Shown: positions 32,266-43,715, counted from the first letter of the stretch. The stretch: DNA of 64,000 nucleotides from Trichobilharzia regenti (GCA_944472135.2 OX235265.1:46349459-46413458), one strand, 5' to 3'. Numbers and translations: made by a program. Notes: a model not told the origin generated them from the sequence alone.

Positions 32266-32910
32266 CACTTCCATGGAGTCACAATTGGCTGTTAAGTAGC
32301 ACATACAAATGTTGGCCAGATGCTATCGACCAAGGATCAGGTTAGAAAAAAGCTAGGGGTATCAGGCAGTTAACTCCGAACTCACAGGAATCAGACAGAT
32401 GTAACCACTTACATCTGTTAAACACAATTCCAAATAATTTTCCTATCTCAGCAATAAATTACTATGTAGAATATTTCGTTGATCCTCCTTCATGTAAGTA
32501 TAGAAGTTCTGCTGTTTCTCCCTAAACTTAAACACAGTCTACTCCAAATACTAATCAACTTCATGAATTAACTGACCTCTTAGTTGTCGGTATGTGGCTG
32601 ACACTCAGCAGAATCCTTAATTTCATCATTTGCATTTGCTAACATCATAAAATGTAAGGAGGAACATTGGTAGAACACTTTATGCTGGCAGTGATTTTAA
32701 GTCACTACGATTGTACTTCACATCTGTCTGATCACTAGATCTTCAATGTTTCACATTCAAATTTATGTTCCTTATCTTCATCTGAAAGATTGGAGAGAAA
32801 GATGTTCTATTCCGCGGTGAGGTACTATATTTCACGTCCTAGTTATAACTTACTGTATATATTGAAATTGTCTGTAGTAGAATTAGGTGAACAAAAACTG
32901 TATATACAAG
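32266..32910. other. intergenic, nothing recognised
   Basis: AT-rich spacer ending in a short (TG)n run at 32911-32930. Confidence 0.3.
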
Positions 32911-32944
32911 TGTGTGTGTGTGTATGTGTGCGTTCGCGACTCGC

Positions 32945-33145
32945 GCTATGTCGTGAATTGGCAGAAGTTGTAATTCATGGACAGGCCATTGGATCGGGTC
33001 CCACCGACCTAATGGTCTACGAGCTCCCTGGCCTTGTAACCAGAAGGTCCTGGGTTCGAACCCCTGTGGCGAAACAGCTACCCAGTACAGATTTTCCAAT
33101 GGTTCTCTAACCGGTGTCAGCTCATGATGCAATCCTGTAACCAAA
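32945..33145 (+). repeat. tRNA-derived SINE (S2), ribozyme-like segment deleted
   Basis: Has the S2 head (cctaatggtctacgagctcc, B box gggttcgaacccc at about 33052) and the S2 end (ggttctctaaccggtgtcag, ctcatgatgcaatcc). About 25 bases covering the ctgatgaagagtccc part are missing between them. Confidence 0.8.
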
Positions 33146-33668
33146 AAGTGTGTGATAGTGTTCAAAACATCATATAGTAATTAGTACCATTTGATTGTGT
33201 GGTAAATCTATAAAGACTGCAATATGGAGCCATTGCTTATACTTCTCTTCTCTGTTATTCTATCTGAAGAAATCGTGTTAATTTTTGACACTCGAATTTG
33301 ACATGTAGTGGGTAGCAGCACTACTCAACAACCACTTGAAATCGGCCACACTTATTTGGTAGGGCTAGTTGTGCTGTCTGCAGTTGACCAAACCTCGGTG
33401 CATAGAGCTGGATTCGAATCCGAGACCCACTTGTTGAAAGAAAGTACAGTTTTATGTAATTCGTAACCAACAGGAAGTTTATTTGTAGTCCATTTGAAGT
33501 TTGGTCGTAGATCTATTGTTGGTCCCCCCCCCTACCAAGTAGGAAACTGAAAGTAGTACTTCACTGCAAGGAAGGAATTAACTATCAGTTACGCTTTACT
33601 AAACCATAATCATTTTATTTCAGAATTACTGTTATAACCGAGGGAGGTATAACTACTTCACTATGACC

Positions 33669-35072
33669 AGGTAGAGGGTGCATAGATCATATCTTCACTC
33701 TTCGACAGATTCTAGAACATAGACACACTTTTCGGCGTCCAACAATTGTCATATTTCTTGACTTGAAGGCGGCCTTCGACTCCGTGGATCGAAAGGTACT
33801 ATGGCAATGTCTGACTGTGAAGGGAGTGCCAAGAAAGTACATTGCACTAATCAAGGCACTCTATTCAAACTCACGTAGTCGTGTAAGGGCTTATGGGGAA
33901 TTGTCATCTGAATTGGTAACAACCAGTGGTGTCCGACAGGGATGTCCACTTTCCCCATTTCTGTTTAACTTCATCATAGATATGCTGATGGAAGTATCCT
34001 TAACTGAACGTAATGACTTAGGAATCGACTTGTTACCAGGGAATAGTTTTATGGACTTAGAATATGCAGATGACATAGTCCTGTTAGGGGAGGATGCTGA
34101 CAAAATGCAGAGTCTTCTGAACACCTTGAGCAGCAATCTTCGTATGTTTGGCATGCGATTCGCCCCTGCAAAATGTAAGATGCTGCTACAGGACTGGACT
34201 ACGTCAACTCCTAACTTAGTGATAGGGAGTGAAGTGATAGAACATGTTGACCACTTCACCTATTTGGGAAGTTGTATTAGCACCAACGGACTGATTGGCG
34301 ATGAAATCTCAGCACGGATCCGAAAAGCTCGAGCTGCTTTCGCTGACTTACACCATCTCTGGCGTAGGCGTGACATCCGGTTATCAACCAAGGGACGTGT
34401 GTACTGCTCATCAGTTCGCTCCGTCCTTCTCTATGGCTCTGAAACATGGCCAATACGCGTTGAAGACATGAAAAGGTTGACTGCTTTCGATCATAGATGT
34501 CTGCGATCTCTGTCTCACGTTAGGTGGTTTCACAAGATAAGTAATGTTGACGTTAGGCGTAGAGTGTTGGGCAAAGAGGGAAAATCAATCGACGAGGCTA
34601 TAAAGTTACATAGACTAAGATGGCTAGGTCACGTGCTGCGCATGCCTAACCACCGCCTCCCCCGACGGGCATTGCTAGCTGATATAGGTGAAGGTTGGAA
34701 AAGAGCCAGTGGTGGCCAAACAAAAACATGGCCTCATCAATCCATGAAATCCTTGACAGTTAAACTGAGTCAGGTAGGGAGATGCAGACTCCCGGGTTGG
34801 GGCCCTCGGACTGACTCTAGGAATCAATGGCTGGAGACAATAGGTGACATGGCTCAAAATCGTTGTCAATGGCGCAGATGTATTCAGTCTCTGTAATCTT
34901 TCATATTCCTTTCTACCATTACCCATTCTGTTTCACTCTTATACTTGTCAAACTCTATTGATTCTCTTCACTCATCTTCTTGTCTACCTTTGTGTGCTAT
35001 TTGGAACGTGGCAACTCGGACTGGTGCACTTCGGTACCAAGTTCTATGTTGAATCCAGACAGACAGACAGAT
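33669..35072 (+). mobile_element. family A non-LTR retrotransposon, RT domain to 3' end
   Basis: The longest non-LTR copy. An open frame to 34896 (about 400 codons) contains RT blocks DLKAAFDSVDRKVLW, SGVRQGCPLSPFLFNFIID and the active site LEYADDIVLLGEDADK. It continues [65 protein letters not shown] and ends WGPRTDSRNQWLETIGDMAQ, NRCQWRRC. The endonuclease half is missing, so it is 5'-truncated. The 3' UTR ends with a hairpin and (CAGA)n at 35058-35072. Clade not assigned. Confidence 0.9.
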
Positions 35073-35679
35073 TTATTGTATAATTTTTTAATAAAAAAAC
35101 AACTCAAGAACTAGGAGTTGTTGCGTTATTGAACTCTGATCAAAATTTGATTGATTGGTTTACTTTTAATCGTATTGATTATTTAAGATTATATTATTTA
35201 TTGTAAGTTTTTTGCCTGTAATGACTCAGAATTAAGTGTAAAATTATGACTTTCGTAAAACTAAATTTCTGAAGAGAGAATATTCTTTTCGATAACTTCT
35301 TCACATTAAAGCTCTACAGTTATATTGTAACAGCAGAAGGCAAGACACAGTGTTGAACTGTGGGGGAATATATGAGAAATCCATTTTTATGGATAACATT
35401 AATGACATTAAAATTCTAAGAATTATATGCGAAAGATGAAGTACCCTAGGCTAGATACATCTTCTTGTGTATATTGATTCGAATGCTCCTGTGGAGCCAG
35501 TTATATTGGCCGTTGCCTTAGGGATTTAGTTTTTTCGGCCTCAGCAGCACCTACCTCTGTAGAGGTAATTGAAGGTGTAGAGAAAACCATCAACAGTTTG
35601 ATATTATACCACCTAGTTCAAACATACCTAGCTAGCATGGGAGAGTCTTTTCCCCGAAAAACCACTTGTCAAAAGCCGG
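35073..35679. other. spacer, nothing recognised
   Basis: AT-rich; no repeat family, RNA gene or exon recognised. Confidence 0.3.
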
Positions 35680-36075
35680 CCGACAACTGCTACCTTGTCG
35701 TGGTGGTATGGCTTGAATACCTCAGTGACCCAACAAGGTAAACTGGCTGGGACTCGTGTTCCTGCAGGTCCGACCACGTCAGGAAGGTTGTTTGGACAAC
35801 GGTTAGACTAAGAGCAGTTATCATGGGGTACATGGGCTCCAGAATCCAATCGGATCAAATAGCGTATGAAACTATATTGGTCACCGGCAACCATGGGAAT
35901 GCAGCTCTTGACGCGCTGCCTTGCGGATTAGACTCCAAGTCAAAGGCTCGAGGGGTGATCCCATAAGAAAACCACCTGCTTCGGTCTGGGAGCCCGGGTG
36001 GTATCTCAGCCCTCACACAAGTGTGGCGCATCTTCTTGGTGCCATATTGTTCCATGTTTTTCCGCATTAAAAAAA
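35680..36075 (+). mobile_element. family C: presumed non-LTR 5' region
   Basis: Shares its first half with 30200-30345 and its second half, reversed, with 54235-54540 (ctgccttgcggattagactc, gtgtggcgcatcttcttggtg). It ends near an A run at 36067. No RT frame follows. Confidence 0.6.
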
Positions 36076-36634
36076 AATGGTCAAAAGCCTCCAGGTACCG
36101 AATACTCCAGAAACAGTTGAGGTTATTGTCATTAGCTTAAAACAACTGTAGATTTGTGTGTCCAAAAGAAAAAACAGATCCGACGTTTATTGCTGCCGTA
36201 GCCTGCTGTGGAACTCATAAATTTCTAAATTCTTTATTACTTTCCTTATTTTTCATATGATATTCAGTTTAATGTTGCATCTTAATGCGCATATTGTCAC
36301 TTATAGATGCTTTTCAACCACAATGGGCTTATATTATTGATTTGATGTATTAGAAAGAACACAATAATGCTGTTATCAATAGTATAGGTGTAAAACTGTA
36401 GATCCTAATGAAGAAGTTATGGAAAAGAATATTCTGCTCAGTACTCAGTTTTAAAATATTTCATGAAGGGCATCTCTAATCAATTAAAAGTAGGACTCTT
36501 TAATATATATTTTTTCACACAGTAATTGAGATTCACTGTAATATAAGTACTGTGTAAAAGTCCCTATTTGTCCCGGTGTTTTTAAAAGTTCCTAGTCATC
36601 TTTTTTGTTTTAGCGCATATAAGCAACAGTAGTG
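36076..36634. other. spacer, nothing recognised
   Basis: AT-rich; no module recognised. Confidence 0.3.
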
Positions 36635-37685
36635 AAGTGTAACCCATTATCAGTGAGATTACTCAATGGTGTACGAGAATTCGACGGGAGTAAGGCAAGG
36701 CTGCCTACTATCTCCAATGATTTTCCTGATTGCAGTAGATTGGATAATGCGACAGACAGCGGGCAATGAGGAGACAGGCATAAAATGGACTCACACAAAA
36801 ATTTTGGAGGATCTGGACTTCGCCGATGATATATGTCTGATTTCTCACAAACTGGAAGATATGCAAGTGAATTGCAACAAGTTGGCAGAAGAAGCATCTA
36901 GAGAAAATAGGACTTCAGGTGAACATAGAGAAAATAGAGTTGATGAAGATTCCTGGTCAACACCAACAGCAACACAACAACAAAAACAGACAACAGTCAG
37001 CCAGCATAAATGGGTGGAACCTGAAAGAAACATCCTCCTTCACCTACCTACCTGGGAAGCATCGTTTCAACTACAGGTGGACAGAACTGATGAGGATATC
37101 AAGGCAGCGAGGATCGGGAAAGCAAGACAAGCTTTCATTACTCTTAAGTGTGTGTGAGGGTCAGCAGGACTCAGCACCAAAAATAAGATCCGGATTTTCA
37201 ACTCCAATGTGAAGTCAGTGCTACTATACGGATCAGAGACTTGGCCAGCGCGTCATGAAGAGCACCTCAAACAAAGTACAGACCTTCATTAACAACTGTA
37301 TTCGCTCAATATTCAAGATCAGATTGCTGGCCAGAAAAGATCAGCAACAGGGATCTCTGTCAAAGAGCGAACCAACCAGGAACGGATTGCGAAACAAATA
37401 GGCAGGAAAAAATGGAGATGGATTGGCGATACGCTGAGGAAGCCATCAAGTGATATCACTAGACAAGCCATTTCTGGAGTGGTACCCGAAAGGGAAGCGG
37501 CGAGTTGGTCGTCAGTGACAGGGTGGGGTGACTTGGAGGAGGTCATGTGAAGAGGAGATGAAAGCATGTGGGCAGACTTGGAGCCAGATGAAAACGTTAG
37601 CAGAGAACCGAACGCAATGGAGACGCGCAGCTGAAGCCCAATGTTCCTCTAGGAATTAAAGGAAATAATAATATTATAATAATAG
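36635..37685 (+). mobile_element. family B (RTE-like) RT fragment to 3' end
   Basis: The frames carry STGVRQGCLLSPMIFLIAVD, DWIMRQTAGNEETGI and LEDLDFADDICLISHKLEDM (active site, FADD in place of YADD). Then come the C-terminal blocks (IFNSNVKSVLLYGSETW-like, WRWIGDTLRKP). It ends with gttcctctaggaattaaagg and AAT/ATA repeats. Broken by frameshifts. Confidence 0.85.
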
Positions 37686-37730
37686 TACAAGAATTCGCCG
37701 AAATACAGTGTAGGTGTGAAATGTACCTCG

Positions 37731-37757
37731 TCCATGGTTCATTGGTAGAATACTTGC
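37731..37757 (+). repeat. tRNA-Gly-like 5' half, truncated
   Basis: The stretch catggttcattggtagaata with cttgcc resembles the 5' half of a tRNA-Gly (A box ggttcattggtagaat). The 3' half is replaced by the following SINE. Probably a pseudogene or SINE head. Confidence 0.4.
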
Positions 37758-37770
37758 CAACCAAACATTT

Positions 37771-37955
37771 GCGTCGGTGGCACAGTGGCTAGGACTCTCG
37801 CCGACCATGCAAATGGTCCGGGGTTCGATCCCCTGCCGACGCACACCTAATATCTATGGTCGGCCTGCGAAATTTGGGCTGCCGGTGTCACATGCTGAAA
37901 ATTCCATACCTGTACGGTGTGGAATCAAGCTGAAATCGAAATTAAAAATATGAAA
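37771..37955 (+). repeat. tRNA-derived SINE (S4) with intact tRNA-like head
   Basis: The head at 37771-37843 has a perfect 7-bp acceptor-type stem (gcgtcgg with ccgacgc), an A box tggcacagtgg and a B box ggttcgatccc. The D and anticodon arms do not fold properly, so it is not a functional tRNA. The body (tctatggtcggcctgcgaaa, gaaaattccatac) recurs at 51720 and 62065. Confidence 0.85.
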
Positions 37956-37984
37956 AAATGTAATGGTCTGTGTTTCTATCCCTA

Positions 37985-38130
37985 TTGGACGCGCATTCCT
38001 TAACGTCGTTTAGCCAGTATAGTAACCCGGCTAGAGAAGGAAAGTTTGATGTGAGGTTAGCAACTCCACCCCGTAAAAAAGCACCACTGTTACTGAACTT
38101 CGTATTCCATTCGGGACGCAAAAGATTAAA
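37985..38130 (+). repeat. S3 SINE body, headless and degenerate
   Basis: The blocks cggctagagaaggaaagttt and gatgtgaggttagcaact match the S3 body on the plus strand; the tRNA-like head is missing. Confidence 0.5.
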
Positions 38131-39954
38131 ACAATAATAATAACAATATGTATTGCGTGGGCGTTTCAAATTCTGTGTTAAAAGTATTTTCTCCCCAATG
38201 AGTTTCCTGTCACAACATCTACATCTAACTTGTTTGTATATAATACAACCATATTACCGGCTTCAGTTAGTTTTTTTGTGCAACAGTCTCCGCATATTTA
38301 TTGTAAGCGCGTTTTCTTTTGTATGTAGTACCCGATTTTGCTCACTATGTTCCCTAATTTTAGAAATACAGTATACACTGTCTCACCCTTGAATTTATTT
38401 TCTACCTTCTCATTCTCTGTGGACTTAGGAGTTTTTGCGTGTTCCTCTTCTTCTTATCCTTTTGTTTCAACAAAAGGTGGTACACATTGTATACTTATTA
38501 TGCAATCGGATCTAATACACACAAGAGGAAGAGGTCAGTGCACTACTGTGTCGTCCTTTTTCCTAGACAAAATCTCTTTCATCAAGAACAAGAAGTTGAA
38601 ATTCTTAGCCATTTCTATTTCTTTCTCTCTCACTCCTTATAGAGTGTAAAACCCTTGCCTTGATCTCTTATCACATACACACTAGTGGTGTATAGTTTTA
38701 TAACCATGTCCTCCACCAGACCTGAACAACGATAAATTTCTACAAATATATCTATTCTATGTCATCCCTGCTAAATACTTTATATACTATGTTACCACTT
38801 CAGTCATTTTTATATTTCTACGAGGTATTGGTGTGTGTTTGGTGAATTTTATTTCTTTTCTCTTCTCGTTAGACATTGTTGTTATTGTTTTTTCATCGTG
38901 TTGTGTGAACACAAGTCAGTGTGTATGAGCTTTGTTGTGAACTTCGGGCTTTACTACACTCTGTGTAGATAGATATAGGTCAAAAACCTATCACTAAACC
39001 GGTTAGATAGAAATAAGTTAAACAAAGTTAGTCTAAAAATTGTCTACTCTGGGCTAGCAAATTTTGTTCAAATAGTCAAAATTGGTCAATTTTACTATGT
39101 TCACCGAGGACACATAACTGGCTTTATTCTCTGTCCATTGTATGTGTTCTAGACTTATATTATTTTCTCTCTCTCTCTCTCTCTTTCACCTTGTAGAATG
39201 AATGAATTTTTACAGTCCATTTTTGTATCTGCCCTGTTTTTGCATTAATTAGACAAACACATTTTGTTTGTGTGTTGGCTTGATTTTCATTCGTCTGCCT
39301 TCTTTGTATACGTGTAGGAAGGTTACGTTATTTTTAATAAATATGTGTGTGTGTTTGGCCGATTTTATGTGGGTGAGTGATGCATACATGCACTTAGTCT
39401 CGCTATACTTATCGATCCATTTTGGCCTACCATCTGGTCTACCTCCTTCCTGCCTTTCCCTTCAAGTCTCTTATATCTGCCTACCCACTGTATGTATAAT
39501 TGATAAAAAATAAAAATTTTCTAACTTAGTTGTTTAGTTGTCCAATTTTCAATATAAGTAAACAGAGACAATGCAGTTAGTTAAAGCATATTTCTCTATA
39601 GCAAATAAAGACTGTCTGGATTTTTTTCCTGACATTCCCCTAATAAAAGCATACTGTAACTACATTTATTTGTGTAAACAGCATACATATTCATACTGCT
39701 ACCATTTTGTAAACTTGCCAACAGTGATCTGTGTTTGGGGTGAAGGAAATATTCTGAGAAAGCTGTCTGTGATGTTTTGTTGTGAATACCAATCAGCGAT
39801 GTGTTCTCACGTGCTACATATAAAAAATAACGTCTAAGTAGTGTATGAATAGTATGTATATAATATGTAACCTGTCTTTTATTTTGCATGTATTTCTATA
39901 GTAGAGACTGTTTATGTATTCAGGTATTGGTTTGTAGGGATTTGGTTGATTGGT
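38131..39954. other. intergenic, nothing recognised
   Basis: 1.8 kb of T-rich sequence with a (CT)n run at 39168-39186. No repeat family or exon recognised. It could hide upstream exons of the Q-rich gene, for which the first exon was not found. Confidence 0.35.
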
Positions 39955-40162
39955 TACAGGATTTCATCATGAGCTGACATTGGTTAGAGAACCATTGGAA
40001 AACCTGCAGGGAGTACTGGACAGCTGTTCCGCCAGTACGCACCACCACAGGGGTTCAAACCCAGTACCTTCTGGTTACAAGGCGAGCTCGTAGACCATTA
40101 AGCCACTGGTACCCGATCCAGCAGGGTGCAGCAGGTCGGGTGTGAGGACAAATACTCGTCGA
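39955..40162 (-). repeat. S2 SINE, left arm of an inverted pair
   Basis: Minus-strand S2 copy: B box as ggggttcaaaccc, head gtacccgatcca at 40111-40122, S2 end at 39958-40010. The ribozyme-like part is shortened to agctgttccgccagtacg. Confidence 0.85.
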
Positions 40163-40169
40163 AGACATT

Positions 40170-40414
40170 GGCTATCGGTTGCGCTATATTGTGAATTGGC
40201 AGGAGTTAGAATTCAAGAACCATTGGATCGGGTCCCAGTGGCCCAATGGTCTACGAGCTCGCCTTGTAACCAGAAGGTACTGGGTTTGAACCCCTGTGGT
40301 GGTGCGTACTGATGAAGAGTCCCAAACTAGGCTAACGGAATAGCTGTCCAGTACTCCCTGCAAGTTTCCCAATTGTTTTCTAACCAATTTCAGCTCATGA
40401 TGAAATCCTGTAAC
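40170..40414 (+). repeat. S2 SINE, right arm of an inverted pair
   Basis: Plus-strand S2 copy with head cagtggcccaatggtctacg, B box ggtttgaacccc, tactgatgaagagtcccaaa and the standard 3' end. It mirrors 39955-40162 almost base for base across a spacer of about 65 bases. Confidence 0.85.
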
Positions 40415-40469
40415 TGTTTATGTATGTTTGATTGTCCCTGTATTCACCCAACCTTTTGGCTCCGTGACA

Positions 40470-40655
40470 AAATGGGTTTTTTAAGTTTGGTCACGAATCG
40501 TTATTGGTTAGGGCACCATCGAAAAGCAGGGAGCGCTAGTAAGCTCTCTCGTCCTATTTTGGGGCTCTTCATCAGTATGCATCGACAACCCGGTAGGGAT
40601 CGAGCTCAGTACCTTCAGGTCCCGTTGGATATCCAGCCAGTAGGGTGGAGTCTAA
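40470..40655 (-). repeat. S2-related SINE, degenerate
   Basis: On the minus strand a B-box-like segment (ctcgatccctac) is followed by tgatgaagagccccaaaata and a tail (ccaataacgattcgtgacc) that parallels the S2 end. Confidence 0.5.
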
Positions 40656-40799
40656 TGGTCGACCCATAAATAAATAATGCAACCGCCAGCCAATATCCTC
40701 GGCTAGCTAACATCTAACCTGGTGAACCTTGCTAATCATAACTTCTCACTAGAACTCCAAACAATCTTATCCTGTAGACAGTCACGGGTGAGCAAATTG

Positions 40800-41005
40800 A
40801 CAGGAGTTACAATTTTATGGGTTACTAGATTCTGTTCCAATGTCTGAATGACCAACCACCCTGTCTCGAAACCTGAGGGTTCTGGGTTCGATCCCTGGAG
40901 AATAAGGTCATGGCTACATATCTCTGAAAGAGTTCTAAACTATGACGGGAGGTCTGTCCTGGAATTCCTGGTTTTCAATGGTTCTCTAGCTTCAAACCAA
41001 TCAAA
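40800..41005 (+). repeat. S2-related SINE, degenerate
   Basis: Contains gaccaaccaccctgtctcg, B box gggttcgatccct near 40883, then aagagttctaaactatgacg and ggttttcaatggttctctag, in S2 order. Confidence 0.55.
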
Positions 41006-41734
41006 TCTCTACAAACTAACACTTCAAAATGTTTGGCTTCCACACCGTTCCTATTCAACTTAATAATATTCTATCTATGTCCTAGACCGTATTTGTGTGG
41101 CGGGAATCAAACGCATTATTATGTCGTTGAAGGTTCAGCATCTAGATCAATGGTGTACAAATCTATTTATAGTAGTAGTAGTAGTTACAACTCAGTTATC
41201 TGGAATATATTTTTCCATGTACATATGGCTATTGGCCACACTTATTGTTTGGACTGATGTCATTTCTCAGTTGCCCAGCCTGAATTAACTGGAGTGGGAC
41301 ACGGGCCTTGTACCTCTTGGTTGAAAGTTGGGTGCCTAAGCCAATTAACCACATTTCAGCTATTGGGTTTTTCACTCTTAAGATTATGTGAGTATTATTT
41401 AAGTTGCCAAGACTATTATGACATTTTAGTAACGTAAGTTGTATACTGAGCACTTATCGTAATCTCTAATTGTCATTTCCAATGTTTACTGTATTACAAA
41501 TCTTTATTTAACACTGTAAGGGGTGCTCAAATTATTTTTGAATGTATATGTTCATTAGAATTTTATGAGATACTGGAATGGTGAGTCTGTTGTGCGAAAC
41601 AGTGTCAACGAAGCCTTCATCATTGTTAATATGTCTACATTAGAATTTGTTGTAATAGAAATTCTGACTGCATTAATTACACAGTGTTGCTATGCTTAAT
41701 TATATAGACTTTAAATTACAAACCGCAATAAATA
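41006..41734. other. spacer, nothing firmly recognised
   Basis: A TAG repeat lies near 41170. The part at 41205-41340 shares 'ggccacacttat' with 33345 and may be another degraded tRNA-like SINE. Confidence 0.3.
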
Positions 41735-41755
41735 TTTAATTGGTGGATGGTGACT

Positions 41756-41824
41756 AGCAGTGGAATCCAGGATAAAGCGCATTTCATCCTATTCGGGGCT
41801 CGTCAGCTGGATGTGCCTGCAATT
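41756..41824 (-). ncRNA. hammerhead ribozyme motif (Sm-alpha type)
   Basis: Minus strand: acatccagctgacgag, stem II (cccgaatagg), atgaaatgcgctttatc and ctggattcc. The core CUGACGAG...GAAA is preserved (position 7 is variable in hammerheads) and stem I pairs CCAG with CUGG. The triplet before CUGG is AUC, a permitted NUH site. Stem III is weak, so activity is uncertain. Confidence 0.65.
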
Positions 41825-42092
41825 CTCAGCGAGTGATGATGTTCCCACCGATGCTCGAACCCAGTGCCCATAGTTTCAAACTCCAGGGCGTTATCCATTA
41901 GACTACTTGGGCCACGAGAGCCACCTCTTGTACAACTGGTCATATTGATTTAATTTAATTTTAGATTTTCCTGTCGATTGATTAGACCGAAGTGCTCGGT
42001 CTCAGGTTAACATGTCGGCTTCTTGTGCAGATGCTTCGACGATGTCTGGGCATTTAATTAGTATTTAATTAGTGGATCATCACTCACTGAGA

Positions 42093-42160
42093 AATGCAGG
42101 TACATCCAGCTGACGAGTCCCAAATAGGACGAAATGCGCATTGAGCTGGATTCCACTGCT
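42093..42160 (+). ncRNA. hammerhead ribozyme motif (Sm-alpha type), cleavage site altered
   Basis: Plus strand: acatccagctgacgag, a perfect stem II (gtcccaaataggac), gaaatgcgcattgag and ctggattccac. Core and stems I and II are intact. GAG replaces the NUH triplet before CUGG, so self-cleavage is not expected. Confidence 0.65.
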
Positions 42161-42506
42161 AGTCACCATCCACCAATCAAATACTAATTACATGCCCGAA
42201 CATCGTCGAAACATCTGCACAAGAATCTGACATGTCAGTCTGAGACCGAGCACTTCAGTCAATCGACGGGAAAATCTAAAGTTCAATTAAACCGCAATGT
42301 AGTTTGAAAAACAAGGTATCCTGTACTAATAAAATTGTTAACGATTAAGACAACCTGATTATAGAGTAATCCTTGTTATCACGTCTGTAATCTTTGTTTA
42401 CCGACCTACATATATGGTCACTTACAGGTTTCTGAATTGCCGTTTAGTGTGTATAATCTGTTTAATTCTCCTACCATTTGGAACTTCAGTGTTTATCATA
42501 ATTGCA

Positions 42507-42768
42507 TGGAGGATTTCTTCATGAGCTGATATCAGTTAGAGAACCGCTGGAAAACCTGGGAGTACTGGACGACTGTTTCGCCCTAGTTTGGGACTCTTCA
42601 ACAGTACGCACCCACTGGGGTTCGAACCCAGTACCTTCTGGTTACAAGGTGAGCTAGCTTGTAGACCATTAAGCCACTGGGACCCGATCCAATAGCCATC
42701 CCATGAATTCTAACTTCTGCCAATTCACGACATAGCGCGACCATTTCGCAATGTCTTCGTCGATGAGT
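42507..42768 (-). repeat. tRNA-derived SINE (S2)
   Basis: Minus-strand S2 copy with B box as ggggttcgaaccc at about 42612, head near 42680 and the ribozyme-like part reading gaagagtcccaaactagggc and gaaacagtcgtcc. Confidence 0.85.
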
Positions 42769-43014
42769 TACTGCCTTATCGTCTGTGTCATAATTAACAC
42801 TAACAGTTAAAATTCTGAAGTTTACACTTATGAATACCTGGATGAGTGTCCGAAAACCTGTATTAATTACCATTGGACACTAAATAATACACCTCAGTAA
42901 TATATCATTGGCCAATGGCTATATTCCACATGATTATCGGTAAGATAAGGTCAACACTGAAGATTATTTCATTAATTAAGTATTAGGGTAGCAGGAAAGC
43001 TCACGTATCACTGA

Positions 43015-43190
43015 ATTCCAACCCAAGCGGCTGTGAATAGTCAGTGATTTTGATCTCGTAACTAGAAAGCCCAAGGTTCGACTCTCAAAGAGTCCCAAAC
43101 TAGGCTGACGAAACAGCTGTCCAGTGCTTCCTAGTTTTCAAGCATCTCCAACTAATATTGATTCGTGACAAAATCTATTAAACACTCATA
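43015..43190 (+). repeat. S2 SINE, degenerate
   Basis: B box ggttcgactc near 43075, then agagtcccaaactaggctga, cgaaacagctgtccagt and an altered S2 end. Confidence 0.65.
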
Positions 43191-43289
43191 ATGTAAGGAA
43201 GACTCATTACTACCTAACTCACAAGTTGAAGTGATCGTTTATAGGTATTAAATTTTTCAATTGGATTTATGTTTATCGGTTTCATGCAT

Positions 43290-43715
43290 GCTTAGCAGTC
43301 TATCGCCTTCCTCGATGGGCAATGTTAGCTGACATACGACAGCTGAGGTTGGAAAAGAGCTAGTGGTGATCAAACCAAAACATGGCTTCATCAGTCAACG
43401 AAATCCACAACAGTTAGTTTAAGCCAGACACACTGGTAGGTGTAGACATCCTGGTTGGGGTGTCCTCGGGATGGTGAAAACCAGTGGCTGAAGACAATTG
43501 GGTGATGTGACTCGAAATCTTTCTCATTAGCGCAGATGTATTCACTCATTATGATTGATAATACCCAATAAAATGTTATTGTTCTTCCATATCTCTATTT
43601 TGAATCTCTGTTTACTGTCTTCGCTTGCTTTGTGTGCTGCATGGGGTGTGGCAAATTGAACTGGTGCAATTCTATTCAAAGTTGTGTGCTGAAACGCAGT
43701 CAGTCACTCGGTAGC
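43290..43715 (+). mobile_element. family A non-LTR fragment, 3' end
   Basis: Matches the family A C-terminus (tatcgccttcctcgatgggc, caaaccaaaacatggc), the 3' UTR and hairpin (ggtgcaattctattcaaag, hairpin eroded), and a degraded tail (cgcagtcagtcactc). Confidence 0.8.

Larger units (their letters stand above)
41738..42300. repeat. two S1 SINE units in inverted arrangement, each with a hammerhead motif
   Basis: Left unit, minus strand: hammerhead at 41756-41824, tRNA-like head near 41860-41935, and a tail module at 41955-42055 upstream of the head. Right unit, plus strand: hammerhead at 42093-42160 and tail module 42190-42300, with no head. The two mirror each other around the AT-rich stretch taattagtatttaatta at about 42056-42072. 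Confidence 0.8.

Noticed and set aside
37771..37843. A functional tRNA gene
   Set aside because: A and B boxes and the acceptor stem are present, but the D arm and anticodon arm cannot fold properly, and the same head continues into a SINE body here and at 61987.
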